NCBI RefSeq assembly: GCF_000265365.1
Contig: NC_018011.1
Span: forward strand, 2,435,501-2,499,500
Direction: 5' to 3'
Length of the DNA: 64,000 nucleotides
DNA from: Alistipes finegoldii DSM 17242
Lineage (GTDB): Bacteria > Bacteroidota > Bacteroidia > Bacteroidales > Rikenellaceae
The notes beneath the pieces are model-generated. The model worked only from the letters and a program-made list of their open reading frames with translations, made no database searches and was not told the DNA's origin. Of this stretch, positions 52,626-61,280 are shown piece after piece; within the stretch, counting starts at the first letter, position 1, and each line of letters starts with the position of its first letter. The position numbers were made by a program, and so were the translations under genes.

Positions 52626-52637
52626 TTGAGTGAGTAA
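52626..52637 (+). repeat. Direct repeat TTGAGTGAGTAA, left copy
   Basis: Identical 12-mer at 54581-54592; flanks also resemble each other (ATTTAT a few bases before both). The pair brackets the low-GC block with the RNA candidate, membrane protein and zinc-ribbon genes. Confidence 0.5.
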
Positions 52638-52834
52638 TTGAGGATATAAAGGCTTGTCAGTAATGGCAGGCCTTTCATTTTATGGGGTACTTGAATCAAG
52701 TAAAACAGTAATCCCCAATCTAGGATAATCATATATATAATTCAATCTTGATTTTCAGAAACTTTTAACCGAAATTTACATCTGCAACAACCTAAAAAAG
52801 AGGCATACACCTGCTTGTGATTTCAAATATTTTG

Positions 52835-52842
52835 TAACTTTG
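52835..52842 (+). promoter_or_regulatory. -7 box of RNA candidate
   Basis: TAACTTTG, perfect TAnnTTTG; transcription would start close to the UUCG hairpin at 52847. Confidence 0.6.
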
Positions 52843-52846
52843 CAAA

Positions 52847-53045
52847 GCTACTTCGGTAGCAACATATTTGAACACAGAAAGTGTTTAGTTTATTCTCGCT
52901 GGTGAACCTAGGAAATTCATTGAGACAAGGGAATGAGCTGACCTCTTCCACATTGTATATAACTGTCATTCTAGCAGATTATATAGGTGTGGGGTTGTTG
53001 CTTATTTATTGTCACGGCTATTCCTAGGGCCTACCAGCTAAAATA
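52847..53045 (+). ncRNA. Rod-shaped structured RNA candidate
   Basis: Begins with GCTAC-TTCG-GTAGC, a C(UUCG)G hairpin (52847-52860). GCTGGT plus CCTAGGAA (52898-52914) pair with TTCCTAGG plus ACCAGC (53021-53038) across an internal loop, and inside them CCACA..TATATAA pairs with TTATATAGGTGTGG. The result is one long bulged helix of about 140 nt. No ORF inside. It may be an independent small RNA or the leader of the gene at 53116. Confidence 0.5.
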
Positions 53046-53115
53046 AGTCTAACAGCTCCACGCTTTCTTTTTATAATCACCCGAATCGGAGTTGGGCGGG
53101 AATAGTTCTAAAACT

Positions 53116-53919
53116 ATGACTACTAATTTAAATGAGAACCTGACTGTGATAAGCCAACAACCGTTTGCATTCACATTAATCAATTTATTAAAAGATAAAG
53201 GAGTAATAACAACTGGGATAACGATTCCATTTATAATAGGTGCATATAAAATTGCAAAACATGATTCAATAGAAGTAAATCTAAAATTTATACAGGAGGT
53301 ATTTGCTGATATTGTAGCAACAGCCAAGGATACAAAATTTTTTATATGCACGTGTAACCATATTAATCAACATGTAATTACAATTTTGACACAAGAGGAT
53401 ACAGATGTGACCGGACATTATTCTACGTATCAGCATATCAAAAATAGTGATGGCGTCCCTGTCCTTTATTTTGAAGAAAATTTTGATATCGCTTATCCTT
53501 CATTAGATAAGATAAGTCAATTTTATTGGCTGAAATATGAACATATCCTCAAGGAACAAGTTTATTCATATCAATCAACTGAAAATAAATGGATTAAATT
53601 CTCTGATACAGAACTAGGATGTATTATATCTGCATTTTCATCTTGTGAAGAGGCTAAAGAAATCATTCGACCACGCATTTCTAAAAATGTTGCTAGGATA
53701 TATTATTTTTGGTGTGTCCTCAATATTCTACTGTTACTTCGTGGATTAGCTTACGGAGATGATTTTGATCGTCAAATTAAACGTTGGTTTCCTTTTGAAG
53801 GCGATTTAGACTGTTATGATATTAGTGAATTTATTCTTTATTGTGCCATAATCCCCCTCGTGTTACGTTGGATTTATAAAGGATGGAAAAAAGTCGAATG
53901 TAAATACTATAAAGACTAA
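53116..53919 (+). CDS. Membrane protein, low GC, 267 aa
   Basis: Start taken at ATG 53116 (MTTNLNENL). One hydrophobic segment near residues 26-42 and two near the C-terminus (YYFWCVLNILLLLRGL, FILYCAIIPLVLRWIY). The soluble middle has no recognised motif. GC is much lower than its neighbours, as is the following gene. Function unknown. Confidence 0.6.
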   Translation: MTTNLNENLTVISQQPFAFTLINLLKDKGVITTGITIPFIIGAYKIAKHDSIEVNLKFIQEVFADIVATAKDTKFFICTCNHINQHVITILTQEDTDVTGHYSTYQHIKNSDGVPVLYFEENFDIAYPSLDKISQFYWLKYEHILKEQVYSYQSTENKWIKFSDTELGCIISAFSSCEEAKEIIRPRISKNVARIYYFWCVLNILLLLRGLAYGDDFDRQIKRWFPFEGDLDCYDISEFILYCAIIPLVLRWIYKGWKKVECKYYKD

Positions 53920-54002
53920 TTAAAATAGATTAGTTCTAACTCACTCGAATAGAACCGGGATAGAATTACTGAAATAATAATGCAACTGATTAACTGTATG
54001 CT

Positions 54003-54311
54003 ATGGCAGTTCTTCGATTTTATTGTCTGGCTTGCGGTTACACCGATTGCTGTGTAGGTCATCGTTGGGAAGATGAAACGCCATTAGCCAAATTTACATC
54101 CTTTACTTGTAAAGATTGCAAACGCTTATGCGATAATCGTTATCTGAAAGGTCAGCCCAATACCTTGATATATGCTTCAACTGGGCAGATATATTGGGAA
54201 TACATACCCGATGAACCTTTTTGTATGTGGTGTGGTTCAAAGAATGTCGAGGAGTGGAGCGAAGATAATCCGGTGTGTCCTAAATGTGAAGGGGTAATGA
54301 AGAAATTATGA
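54003..54311 (+). CDS. Zinc-ribbon protein, 102 aa
   Basis: Four CxxC-like pairs: CLAC, CKDC near 35, CMWC near 76 and CPKC near 93, suggesting one or two zinc ribbons. Small metal-binding protein; partner unknown. The stop overlaps the next short gene (ATGA). Confidence 0.65.
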   Translation: MAVLRFYCLACGYTDCCVGHRWEDETPLAKFTSFTCKDCKRLCDNRYLKGQPNTLIYASTGQIYWEYIPDEPFCMWCGSKNVEEWSEDNPVCPKCEGVMKKL

Positions 54312-54433
54312 GTATACGACAGATTTATAAGTGGATAATATTAAGAATTAAAAAACGGCATAAGGAATATTCTGAATGTTTTTTAATCCTTGACGGTGAT
54401 TGGCTAAATAATCTTACAGATAAAGAGATATAG
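54308..54433 (+). CDS. Short ORF overlapping zinc-ribbon gene, 41 aa
   Basis: ATG overlaps the previous TGA (ATGA), typical of translational coupling. Basic N-terminal helix (RQIYKWIILRIKKRHKEY) and acidic end. Function unknown. Confidence 0.4.
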   Translation: MSIRQIYKWIILRIKKRHKEYSECFLILDGDWLNNLTDKEI

Positions 54434-54909
54434 TATTACCATGTACAATTTACTCACTTACTTGTATATAGAATAATAAAGTAAGTGAGTATAAAGGGTT
54501 GCTGTCAAACATCCATTCAGCCCGTTATTATAATAGGGGTTTACTCATTCAGATTAATTATTTTATATAGAAATTTATGTTTGAGTGAGTAACCTAACTT
54601 TTGTCCGGGCTTTTTCTCCTGCAATATGAGAATCAAGTAACTACGGCTATTAAAATGATATAACCGAATATCCTCTGTCCCCACATGCGAATCGGCTCAA
54701 GTACCACCCATCATACGATGAATTCTTGTGGTTACTTGAGTCGAATTCATTATTTTCTGCAATAAAAATTTTTCTGAAAGGCTGAAAATGTATGCCCGTG
54801 CGATATATCCCCCGAATACCCCCTCCCGCCTTGCGGGATTGGGTTCCGACCCCAGCTGGGCTTTGGGGCATATCATATTATTGCCCATGTTGTCGAATCT
54901 TATAAATCT
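54434..54909. other. Intergenic region with GTGAGTA repeats
   Basis: Left half AT-rich with a perfect 12-bp inverted repeat (TACTCACTTACT 54451-54462, AGTAAGTGAGTA 54480-54491), a second pair TTACTCA (54541-54547) / TGAGTAA (54586-54592), and the right copy of TTGAGTGAGTAA (54581-54592). Right half returns to higher GC; no gene seen. Confidence 0.55.
54581..54592 (+). repeat. Direct repeat TTGAGTGAGTAA, right copy
   Basis: Matches 52626-52637 exactly. Confidence 0.5.
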
Positions 54910-55191
54910 ATGACTATGAACCACACGCTCAAATTCCTGCGGACATTCACCCTCGACGAGTTCAAGGAGTGGAAAGGCATCCTTCAAATCCGCATCATCC
55001 GCAACGAGCAGACGGGCAAGCATTTCTTCGGGTATGGCGATAAGGCGGGCGCTGTCACGTCGAAGTATCCCGCCGAAGCGCTCGACCATCCCGTCATTTC
55101 GGAAGTTCTCTCCGAGGAGAGCGGCGAGCAGTTCCTCCTGCTTCACAATGCAGGCGACAATCCTCAGTTCACCACGGTTGCCGTACTGTAA
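54910..55191 (+). CDS. Hypothetical protein, 93 aa
   Basis: Small soluble protein (TLKFLRTFTLDEFKEWKG, FFGYGDKAG). Conserved-looking but not recognised. Precedes the Sak4-like gene, so probably in the same element module. Alternative ATG at 54916. Confidence 0.55.
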   Translation: MTMNHTLKFLRTFTLDEFKEWKGILQIRIIRNEQTGKHFFGYGDKAGAVTSKYPAEALDHPVISEVLSEESGEQFLLLHNAGDNPQFTTVAVL

Positions 55192-55292
55192 GAATCGTCC
55201 TCTTCATTTAAAAGGCTGTTCCCCTCAAAAGGAGCAGCCTTGCTTTTTATCACCGTACTATAATCATTCCCATATCAAATAACCATTTATCT

Positions 55293-56018
55293 ATGCAATT
55301 ACGACATTCACAACGCCGGGCAGCCAAGATGCGGCTGGCCCTGCAAGGGGCATCGGGTTCGGGCAAGACCTATTCCAGCCTGCTGCTGGCCTGCGGTATG
55401 GCTTCCGACTGGACTAAAATCGCCGTTATCGACACCGAGAACGGCAGTGCAGACCTCTATGCCCATCTGGGAGCCTACAACGTACTCTCCCTCTCGGAAC
55501 CCTACAACCCGGAGAAATACATCGATGCCATCGGTATCTGCGAAAGCGCAGGCATGGAAGTAATCATCATCGACAGTATCTCGCATTGCTGGGATTACCT
55601 GCTGGATTTCCACGCCAATCTGCAAGGCAACTCCTTTGCCAACTGGGCCAAGGTCACGCCGCGTCAGAACGCCTTTATCCAGCGTATCCTCAATTCCTCG
55701 TGCCATGTCATCTGTACCATGCGCAGCAAGCAGGAGTACGTACTCAACGAGCGTAACGGGAAGATGATTCCGGAGAAAGTAGGGTTGAAGGCCGTGCAGC
55801 GTGACAACGTGGACTATGAGTTTACCATCGTCTTCGACGTGAACATGAAGCACTATGCCACGGCATCCAAAGACCGTACGGAACTGTTCGCCGGGAAACC
55901 CGAATTTCCCATTACCAGCCAAGTCGGGACACGGATTCTCGACTGGTGCAACCAATGTCAAACCCCAACCCCTGTAAGCTATGGAAGCAGCTATCCGGCG
56001 GGCAATACAGCCCGATAA
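55293..56018 (+). CDS. Sak4-like RecA-fold ATPase
   Basis: A 241-aa ATPase of the Sak4 / phage nucleotide-binding type: Walker A GASGSGKT at 19-26, Walker B VIIIDSISH near 90, followed by a HCWDYLLDF segment. Such proteins assist single-strand annealing recombination in phages and are common on Bacteroidetes mobile elements. The C-terminus overlaps the next gene by 38 bp. Confidence 0.8.
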   Translation: MQLRHSQRRAAKMRLALQGASGSGKTYSSLLLACGMASDWTKIAVIDTENGSADLYAHLGAYNVLSLSEPYNPEKYIDAIGICESAGMEVIIIDSISHCWDYLLDFHANLQGNSFANWAKVTPRQNAFIQRILNSSCHVICTMRSKQEYVLNERNGKMIPEKVGLKAVQRDNVDYEFTIVFDVNMKHYATASKDRTELFAGKPEFPITSQVGTRILDWCNQCQTPTPVSYGSSYPAGNTAR

Positions 56019-57060
56019 CCAACCCCACCCGCTGCCCTTTGTGCCCGTTGAAGATGCGAAGGACGATATGCAGCCGATTATTTCCTCGCCCTCGTTCGGT
56101 GAGGATGAAGAATCCCCGTTTCGGGAAACTCCCGAAGAACAGCCACGCAAGCCTTTCATCGAGGCCAATACCAAACAGGTCAGCCTTTACCACCTCAAGA
56201 ACGACTGTATTACCCCGGTATTCTCCAAAGACAACGAGGTGACCATCTCCCATAACCAATTCATCGAAACCATGTGGGAGTGTGCGCAGCGGATGTTCAG
56301 AGGAGATACGGTAGACAATCCCGAAATCCGGGTGAGCCATATCGTCAAGGGCCGGACTCCCGAAGCCATCCACAAGGCGGTACACGAACTTACGGATGCA
56401 GACAAGACGATTTATTACGAGCGGATGATGTTCTGCATCGAAATTCCCTCTGTCACGGAAACCATTGACGGATGCAGGCTGAACCTTACGATAGGGGGTG
56501 TCAGAGCCTATAACCAAGAGAACCTGTATAGCAAGAAAGGCTTCGAGAAGTTCAAGGTCTTTATCGGCTTCAAAAACATGGTGTGCTGCAATATGTGTGT
56601 GGCTACGGACGGTGTGGCCGAAGAGATACGGGTGACAAATACGCAAGAGTTGACGGCGAAGATTACCGAACTGGTGGTAAGCTACAATGCCAAACGCCAT
56701 CTGGAGCGGATGCGGGCATTGCTCGACAGTACGATGTCGGAGAGTCAGTTCGCACAGCTGGTAGGCAAGGCGAGGTTATACCAGTTCCTGCCACCGGCAC
56801 AGCGGAAACTGCTCCCGGAGTTCGAGTTCACGGACTGCCATCTGAACACCATTGCAAGGGCCTATTACAACGACCCTGCATTTGCCTGCGACAAGCAAGG
56901 AGAGATAGACCTATGGCGAGTGTTCAACCTCTTTACTGGAGCCAACAAGTCGAGTTATATCGATTCGTTCCTAACGAGGAGCCGCAATGCTATGGTATTT
57001 GCAGACGGACTGGCAAAGGCGCTGGCGGGAGAGAAGGAGTACAGTTGGTTTGTGGAATGA
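55981..57060 (+). CDS. DUF3871 protein
   Basis: A 359-aa protein matching DUF3871 (ISHNQFIETMWECAQRMF, RVSHIVKGRTPEAIHK, FKVFIGFKNMVCCNMCV, WRVFNLFTGANKSSYIDSFL), usually found next to Sak4-like ATPases on Bacteroidetes elements and probably part of the same DNA-handling module. Overlaps the previous gene, so translationally coupled. Last gene before the element end. Confidence 0.8.
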   Translation: MEAAIRRAIQPDNQPHPLPFVPVEDAKDDMQPIISSPSFGEDEESPFRETPEEQPRKPFIEANTKQVSLYHLKNDCITPVFSKDNEVTISHNQFIETMWECAQRMFRGDTVDNPEIRVSHIVKGRTPEAIHKAVHELTDADKTIYYERMMFCIEIPSVTETIDGCRLNLTIGGVRAYNQENLYSKKGFEKFKVFIGFKNMVCCNMCVATDGVAEEIRVTNTQELTAKITELVVSYNAKRHLERMRALLDSTMSESQFAQLVGKARLYQFLPPAQRKLLPEFEFTDCHLNTIARAYYNDPAFACDKQGEIDLWRVFNLFTGANKSSYIDSFLTRSRNAMVFADGLAKALAGEKEYSWFVE

Positions 57061-57225
57061 AACAACGCAATATCTATGGTACGAATTCTATACAAAATAT
57101 TCTTCGGGTATCTGCTGAAATGGTGGATTTAATCAGTTCAAATATTGAATAAACAATACTTGTTGGAATACTTTTTAGCAGAGAAGCTAGTATAATTCAT
57201 TGAAATATAGGCTTAAACATTCCGA

Positions 57226-57249
57226 GTTCGAGTCCTCCTCCCGCTACCA
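57226..57249 (+). other. Attachment site: tRNA 3' end fragment
   Basis: The sequence contains a tRNA T-loop (TTCGAGT), the 3' T-stem CCTCC, acceptor 3' strand TCCCGCT, discriminator A and CCA. The 5' T-stem strand does not match, and nothing tRNA-like precedes it, so only the 3' end is present. This is what integration into a tRNA gene leaves at one junction. Element genes lie left, core chromosomal genes right. Confidence 0.65.
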
Positions 57250-57250
57250 A

Positions 57251-57287
57251 AGGGGTCGGATTGAAAAATCCGACCCCTGTTTTTTTG
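57251..57287 (+). terminator. Terminator of the original tRNA gene
   Basis: AGGGGTCGGATT/AATCCGACCCCT around GAAA, then G and seven T. Perfect Rho-independent form. Confidence 0.85.
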
Positions 57288-57322
57288 TAAACCGACGGCG
57301 AATAATGCAGGCTGACGGCGAT

Positions 57323-57820
57323 CTACAAACCGTGCGCCTTGATAATCCTCCGGAACATGCTTTTCACGACGAGCGTGTGGAACGGGCGGATCAGGTTGAA
57401 ATAGAAGAATCCCAGCCGGTTGTGGTATCGGACCAAGGTGCTCAGGTGGATTTCGCGCGCTTCGGCGTAAACCGAGAGGTAGGCTTTCAGGTGTTTGTCG
57501 TCGAGTGAAATTACCGTTTCATTGTCGGTTTTGCCGACGACCGACATCATGCGGTAATCCCTGCCGCTGCGGATTGCCTTTTCCAGCTGTTTCGCATCGC
57601 CGTTGTCGGTTTGCAGTCCGAACGGTCTGACCAGCGCGTTGCGCAGTTTGAACAGCGTGTTTAGCCATCCGGGCATCGTCGTCCAGAATGCCGTCATCAG
57701 GTCGTCGGGCGAGATTTTGCGCCGGCAGGTCATGCCGTATGTGAAGCAGTCGTGGTAATCACCCGGCAGACAGGGTGTCAGCAGCGACCGGGGCGGAATG
57801 TCTGTCTTGTGAATTTTCAT
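57323..57820 (-). CDS. DUF2867 protein
   Basis: A 165-aa protein matching DUF2867 (DYHDCFTYGM, FWTTMPGWLNTLFKLRNALV, FYFNLIRPFHTLVVKSMFRR). Function unknown; often linked to steroid- or lipid-like binding folds, but uncertain. First chromosomal gene right of the element, high GC. Confidence 0.75.
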   Translation of the reverse strand: MKIHKTDIPPRSLLTPCLPGDYHDCFTYGMTCRRKISPDDLMTAFWTTMPGWLNTLFKLRNALVRPFGLQTDNGDAKQLEKAIRSGRDYRMMSVVGKTDNETVISLDDKHLKAYLSVYAEAREIHLSTLVRYHNRLGFFYFNLIRPFHTLVVKSMFRRIIKAHGL

Positions 57821-57945
57821 GTCGTTGTGTCGAAGTTGCGTTTGGTTTCAACAAGATATGCAAAAAAACGGAACGAACCGCCGTCGGGTCGCAAACTCCG
57901 GCGCGTAATTTGCCGGGTAGCGTATAACGTCAAATTCCAAAAGTT

Positions 57946-58110
57946 ATGAAAGAGGATACGAAAACGACCTGCACGCCTTGCGAGCAGAATTTCGAACGCA
58001 AGGTCGATGAGCTGGTGAAGGAGGGCAAGGCCCCGACCGCCAGAGAGCGTGAAGAGAAGGAAGCCGAAGTGGAAGCGGCTTTCTCCGACCGCGGGAAAGA
58101 GAAAAAGTAA
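57946..58110 (+). CDS. Small charged protein, 54 aa
   Basis: Begins MKEDTKTTCTPCEQNFERKV; Glu/Lys-rich helix with one CxxC pair. Start codon clear and coding-like composition. Function unknown. Confidence 0.5.
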   Translation: MKEDTKTTCTPCEQNFERKVDELVKEGKAPTAREREEKEAEVEAAFSDRGKEKK

Positions 58111-58130
58111 CGCCGTCGGGTGTGTATGCA

Positions 58131-58164
58131 AAGAGCCTGCTACTTGTGAGGAGCAGGCTCTTTT
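58131..58164. terminator. Bidirectional terminator
   Basis: AAGAGCCTGCT/AGCAGGCTCTT with T-tails on both strands, between convergent genes. Confidence 0.8.
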
Positions 58165-58179
58165 ATGCGTATGTCCGTG

Positions 58180-60267
58180 TTATTGCTGCTTCTTGTAGGC
58201 TTCGACGCCGCTACGCAGGAACTGCACGAAGTTTTCGACGTTGAGGTCGTATCCGCGCGGCGGCACGAGCGTTTTCCCGTCGCGGCCCTGCAGTACGTAG
58301 TAGGGCTGGGCGTTGACGCCGTAGGTTTTCAGCGCATAGTAGGAGTTGATCTTGCCGAGACTTTTGAGCACTTTGCCCGAATCGGCGGTCACCCATTCGT
58401 TTTCGGGCAGGACTTTCTTGTCGTCGGAGTAGAGCGCCGCGATCACGTAATCCCGGCGCAGGATATCCAGCACCTGCGGATCGGACCAAACGCGGGCTTC
58501 CATTTCGCGGCAGTTTACGCAGCCGTGGCCCGTGAAGTCGATGAACAGCGGCTTGTCGACTTTCGCGGCGTATGCTTCGGCCTCCTGCAGGTCGAAGAAT
58601 CCTTCGAGTCCGTGCGGCAGGTGCAGGAAGTCGCTGTGCTTGGGTTTTTTGCCGTCTGCGGTCAGCAGCATGCCCGGTTCGCCCGACGCTGCGGCTGAGC
58701 CGACCTGTCCGATGACGAAGTCCTGCGTATGCAGGGGCGGCAGGTAGCCCGAAAGTCCCTTGAGGGGCGCACCCCACATGCCGGGAATCAGGTATACGAC
58801 GAACGAGAAGGTGATGATCGCCAGCGCCAGCCGTCCTACGCCGAGGTAGGGCATGTCGCTGTCGTGCGCGAATTTGATTTTTCCGAGCAGATAGAGTCCC
58901 AGCAGCGAGAAGGTCACGATCCATACGGCCAGATAGATCTCGCGGTCGAGCAGTCCCCAGTGGTAGGTCTGGTCGGCGACCGAAAGGAACTTCATGCCGA
59001 GGGCGACTTCGATGAAGCCCAGCACGACCTTCACCGAGTTGAGCCAGCCGCCGCTCTTGGGCAGTTTCTTGAGCATCGAGGGGAAGAAGGCGAAGATCGT
59101 AAACGGCAGGGCGAATGCCACCGAGAATGCGAGCATCGTGACGATCGGACTCCAGAATTCGCCCGAAGTCGATTTGATGAGCACCGAACCGACGATCGGT
59201 CCCGTGCAGGAGAACGACACCAGCACGAGCGTCAGGGCCATGAAGAAGATGCCGGCCAAGCCTTTAGAATCGGCTTTGGCGTCGGTCTTGTTCACCATCC
59301 ACGAGGGCATCGTGATCTCGAAAGCCCCGAAGAACGAAGCGGCGAAGACCATGAATACGAGGAAGAAGAGGATGTTCGGGAGCCAGTGCGTCGCCAGCCA
59401 GTTGAAGATGTCGGCCGTCACGGTGTCGCCGCCCAGAATGCGTGTGATGACGATGATGGCCGCGATGGGGAGCGTGTAGAGCGCGACGATGAAGAATCCG
59501 TACATGGCGGCACGGAAGCGGCCGCGTGCGGGACCTCCTTCGCCCTTCATGAAGAACGAAACGGTCATCGGAACCATCGGGAACACGCAGGGGGTCAGCA
59601 GGGCTGCAAAGCCCCAGAGGATGGCTTCGATAATCAGCGCCCACAGCGTGCCGCCTCCTGCGGCGTTCTTCTGCGCCGGGACGATCTCCGCGGCAGCTGT
59701 CGGGGCCGTGCCGGAGGCCGTATCCGCGGCGGCTTCCGCCGGGGTGTCTTTGGCGGAGGAGTCGTTATTCGGGGAGACGGCTGCAGTACTGTTAGCTGCT
59801 GCCGAGCCGGGACGTGCGGTCAGCTCGACCGTCAGTTCCGTGTCGTCGGGGGGCATGCAGCTCGTGTCGTCGCAGATCATCCATTCGATTGCGGCCTTGA
59901 CGGTGGCTTTGGCCGCGGCGAGTTTTACTTGCTGGGCGAAGCGGGCCTTGCCGGCGAAGGTGCCGATCTCCATCTCGAATGTCTTGTCGTAATGGCGTTC
60001 CGGCGTCGAAAGCTGTTCCACGCCGCCTTCGAGCGTTACGCCGTCGCCCGGCGTAAAGACGATGGCCGTAGCGTTGGGGCCGCCTTCGTAGGGTCCCATG
60101 TCGTACATATGGTAGGGGGCGGGAATCGACGCTTCGAGAACGATCCGGTAGACATCGCCTTCGAGGTGCTCCACGGAGCTTTTCCAGCTGACGTTCTGAG
60201 CCGTGGCCGCTGTGAAAGCGAACAGCGCGGCAACCGGCAGTAAAAGTGTGCGAAACAGTTTGTACAT
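58180..60267 (-). CDS. dsbD: Thiol:disulfide interchange protein DsbD
   Basis: A 695-aa inner-membrane reductant conduit that carries electrons from cytoplasmic thioredoxin to periplasmic thiols. Signal peptide to about 23 (ATAQ); N-terminal DsbD-alpha-like domain (25-150); a low-complexity Ala-rich linker; about eight membrane segments with the conserved Cys pair in TPCVFPMVP and FSCTGPIVG; C-terminal thioredoxin-like domain with CVNC (in GHGCVNCREME). Full length. A consensus -7 box precedes it at 60292-60299. Confidence 0.9.
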   Translation of the reverse strand: MYKLFRTLLLPVAALFAFTAATAQNVSWKSSVEHLEGDVYRIVLEASIPAPYHMYDMGPYEGGPNATAIVFTPGDGVTLEGGVEQLSTPERHYDKTFEMEIGTFAGKARFAQQVKLAAAKATVKAAIEWMICDDTSCMPPDDTELTVELTARPGSAAANSTAAVSPNNDSSAKDTPAEAAADTASGTAPTAAAEIVPAQKNAAGGGTLWALIIEAILWGFAALLTPCVFPMVPMTVSFFMKGEGGPARGRFRAAMYGFFIVALYTLPIAAIIVITRILGGDTVTADIFNWLATHWLPNILFFLVFMVFAASFFGAFEITMPSWMVNKTDAKADSKGLAGIFFMALTLVLVSFSCTGPIVGSVLIKSTSGEFWSPIVTMLAFSVAFALPFTIFAFFPSMLKKLPKSGGWLNSVKVVLGFIEVALGMKFLSVADQTYHWGLLDREIYLAVWIVTFSLLGLYLLGKIKFAHDSDMPYLGVGRLALAIITFSFVVYLIPGMWGAPLKGLSGYLPPLHTQDFVIGQVGSAAASGEPGMLLTADGKKPKHSDFLHLPHGLEGFFDLQEAEAYAAKVDKPLFIDFTGHGCVNCREMEARVWSDPQVLDILRRDYVIAALYSDDKKVLPENEWVTADSGKVLKSLGKINSYYALKTYGVNAQPYYVLQGRDGKTLVPPRGYDLNVENFVQFLRSGVEAYKKQQ

Positions 60268-60291
60268 AGTCGTGGCGCGTTATAATTTGTG

Positions 60292-60299
60292 CAAAGATA
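60292..60299 (-). promoter_or_regulatory. -7 box of dsbD
   Basis: Minus strand TATCTTTG, perfect TAnnTTTG, about 25 bp before the ATG at 60267. Confidence 0.6.
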
Positions 60300-60334
60300 G
60301 GTGTTTTTTGCGGATAAATTGCTACATTCGCACG

Positions 60335-61231
60335 ATGATTCGCCTGTCGCTCATAATCCCCACGCACAATAGGTCCGAACGGCTTATCGCCGCGCTCGAA
60401 TCGGTCATACGGCAGGATTTGCCCGCCGCCGACTGGGAGTGCGTGGTCGTGAGCAACAACTCGACGGACGACACCGTCGCGCGGTTCGGGGATTTTGCGG
60501 CCCGTTATCCCGGCCTGAACCTGCGCCTCGTGACGGAGGACGGTCCGGGCGTCTCCTATGCCCGCAACCGGGGCATTGCCGAGACTTCGGCCCCGCTGCT
60601 GGTTTTCATCGACGACGACGAGCGTATCAATCCGGGATTCTTGCGCGCCTATGCCGACTTTTTCGATGCGCATCCCGACGCCGTCGTGGCCGGCGGGCGC
60701 ATTATCGCCGAGTATGTGACGGGACGTCCCGCGTGGCTCTCGAAATATACCGAGATGCCGATCGCCAATCCGATGGATTTCGGCGACGCCGTGCGGCCGT
60801 TTCCTGCCGGCCGGGTTCCGGGCGGCGGCAACATGGCGTTCCGGCGTTCGGCGGCCTTGCGCTACGGGGGCTTCGACCCTTCGCTGGGGCGTGTCGGACG
60901 GATGTTGATCGGGGGTGAGGAGAACGATTTCTTCGAACGCCTGATGCGCGGCGGCGAGACTTGCTGGTATGTGCCCGGTGCGGTTATGTGGCATATCATT
61001 CCGCCCGAAAAACTGACCGAATCCTATTTCCGCCGCCTTTGTTACAACGTCGGCGTGAGCCAGCGTCTGCGGGCGGGCATGTATCGCCGCTATCCGAAGA
61101 CGCTTCTGTTCGAGAGCCTGAAATGGGGCGCGACGCTGCTGCTGTCGCTTACGATGCCGCCCCGCAAGTCGCTTTGGCTGATCCGGATGCGCTATGAGAT
61201 CAGCCGGGGGCTTCTCTCCGATCCGCAATGA
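60335..61231 (+). CDS. Family 2 glycosyltransferase
   Basis: A 298-aa GT-A enzyme. Start at ATG 60335 (MIRLSLIIPTHNRSERL); upstream in-frame sequence overlaps the divergent promoter. Key residues: nucleotide-binding start IIPTHNRSE, DxD-like FIDDDERI near 91-98, then GGGNMAFRR and GEENDFFERL (GT2 acceptor-side motif). A C-terminal amphipathic basic region may touch the membrane. Transfers a sugar, acceptor unknown. Confidence 0.8.
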   Translation: MIRLSLIIPTHNRSERLIAALESVIRQDLPAADWECVVVSNNSTDDTVARFGDFAARYPGLNLRLVTEDGPGVSYARNRGIAETSAPLLVFIDDDERINPGFLRAYADFFDAHPDAVVAGGRIIAEYVTGRPAWLSKYTEMPIANPMDFGDAVRPFPAGRVPGGGNMAFRRSAALRYGGFDPSLGRVGRMLIGGEENDFFERLMRGGETCWYVPGAVMWHIIPPEKLTESYFRRLCYNVGVSQRLRAGMYRRYPKTLLFESLKWGATLLLSLTMPPRKSLWLIRMRYEISRGLLSDPQ

Positions 61232-61233
61232 AA

Positions 61234-61257
61234 AACCGCAGTCCGGAGACTGCGGTT
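61234..61257. terminator. Terminator between convergent genes
   Basis: AACCGCAGTC/GACTGCGGTT around CGGA; A-run before and T residues after. Confidence 0.7.
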
Positions 61258-61280
61258 CTGTCTGTCTTGCGATCTTCTTT

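Larger units (their letters stand above)
52501..52846 (+). other. Intergenic: direct repeat, terminator, promoter
   Basis: AT-rich. Holds TTGAGTGAGTAA (52626-52637), a terminator AAAGGC/GGCCTTT (52648-52675) and a TAACTTTG -7 box at 52835-52842. Confidence 0.55.

Noticed and set aside
52847..53045. 6S RNA
   Set aside because: The rod shape is suggestive, but I cannot confirm the 6S consensus bubble, and a mobile low-GC block is an odd place for it. Left as an unassigned RNA candidate.
53092..53115. TTG start for the low-GC membrane protein
   Set aside because: An ATG follows 24 bp later and the extra eight residues add nothing recognisable.
57190..57249. A complete tRNA gene
   Set aside because: Only the T-loop, 3' stems and CCA are present; D-arm and anticodon arm are absent and the 5' T-stem strand does not match.
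58729..60243. A 504-codon frame opposite dsbD
   Set aside because: Pure antisense shadow of dsbD with charged low-complexity composition.
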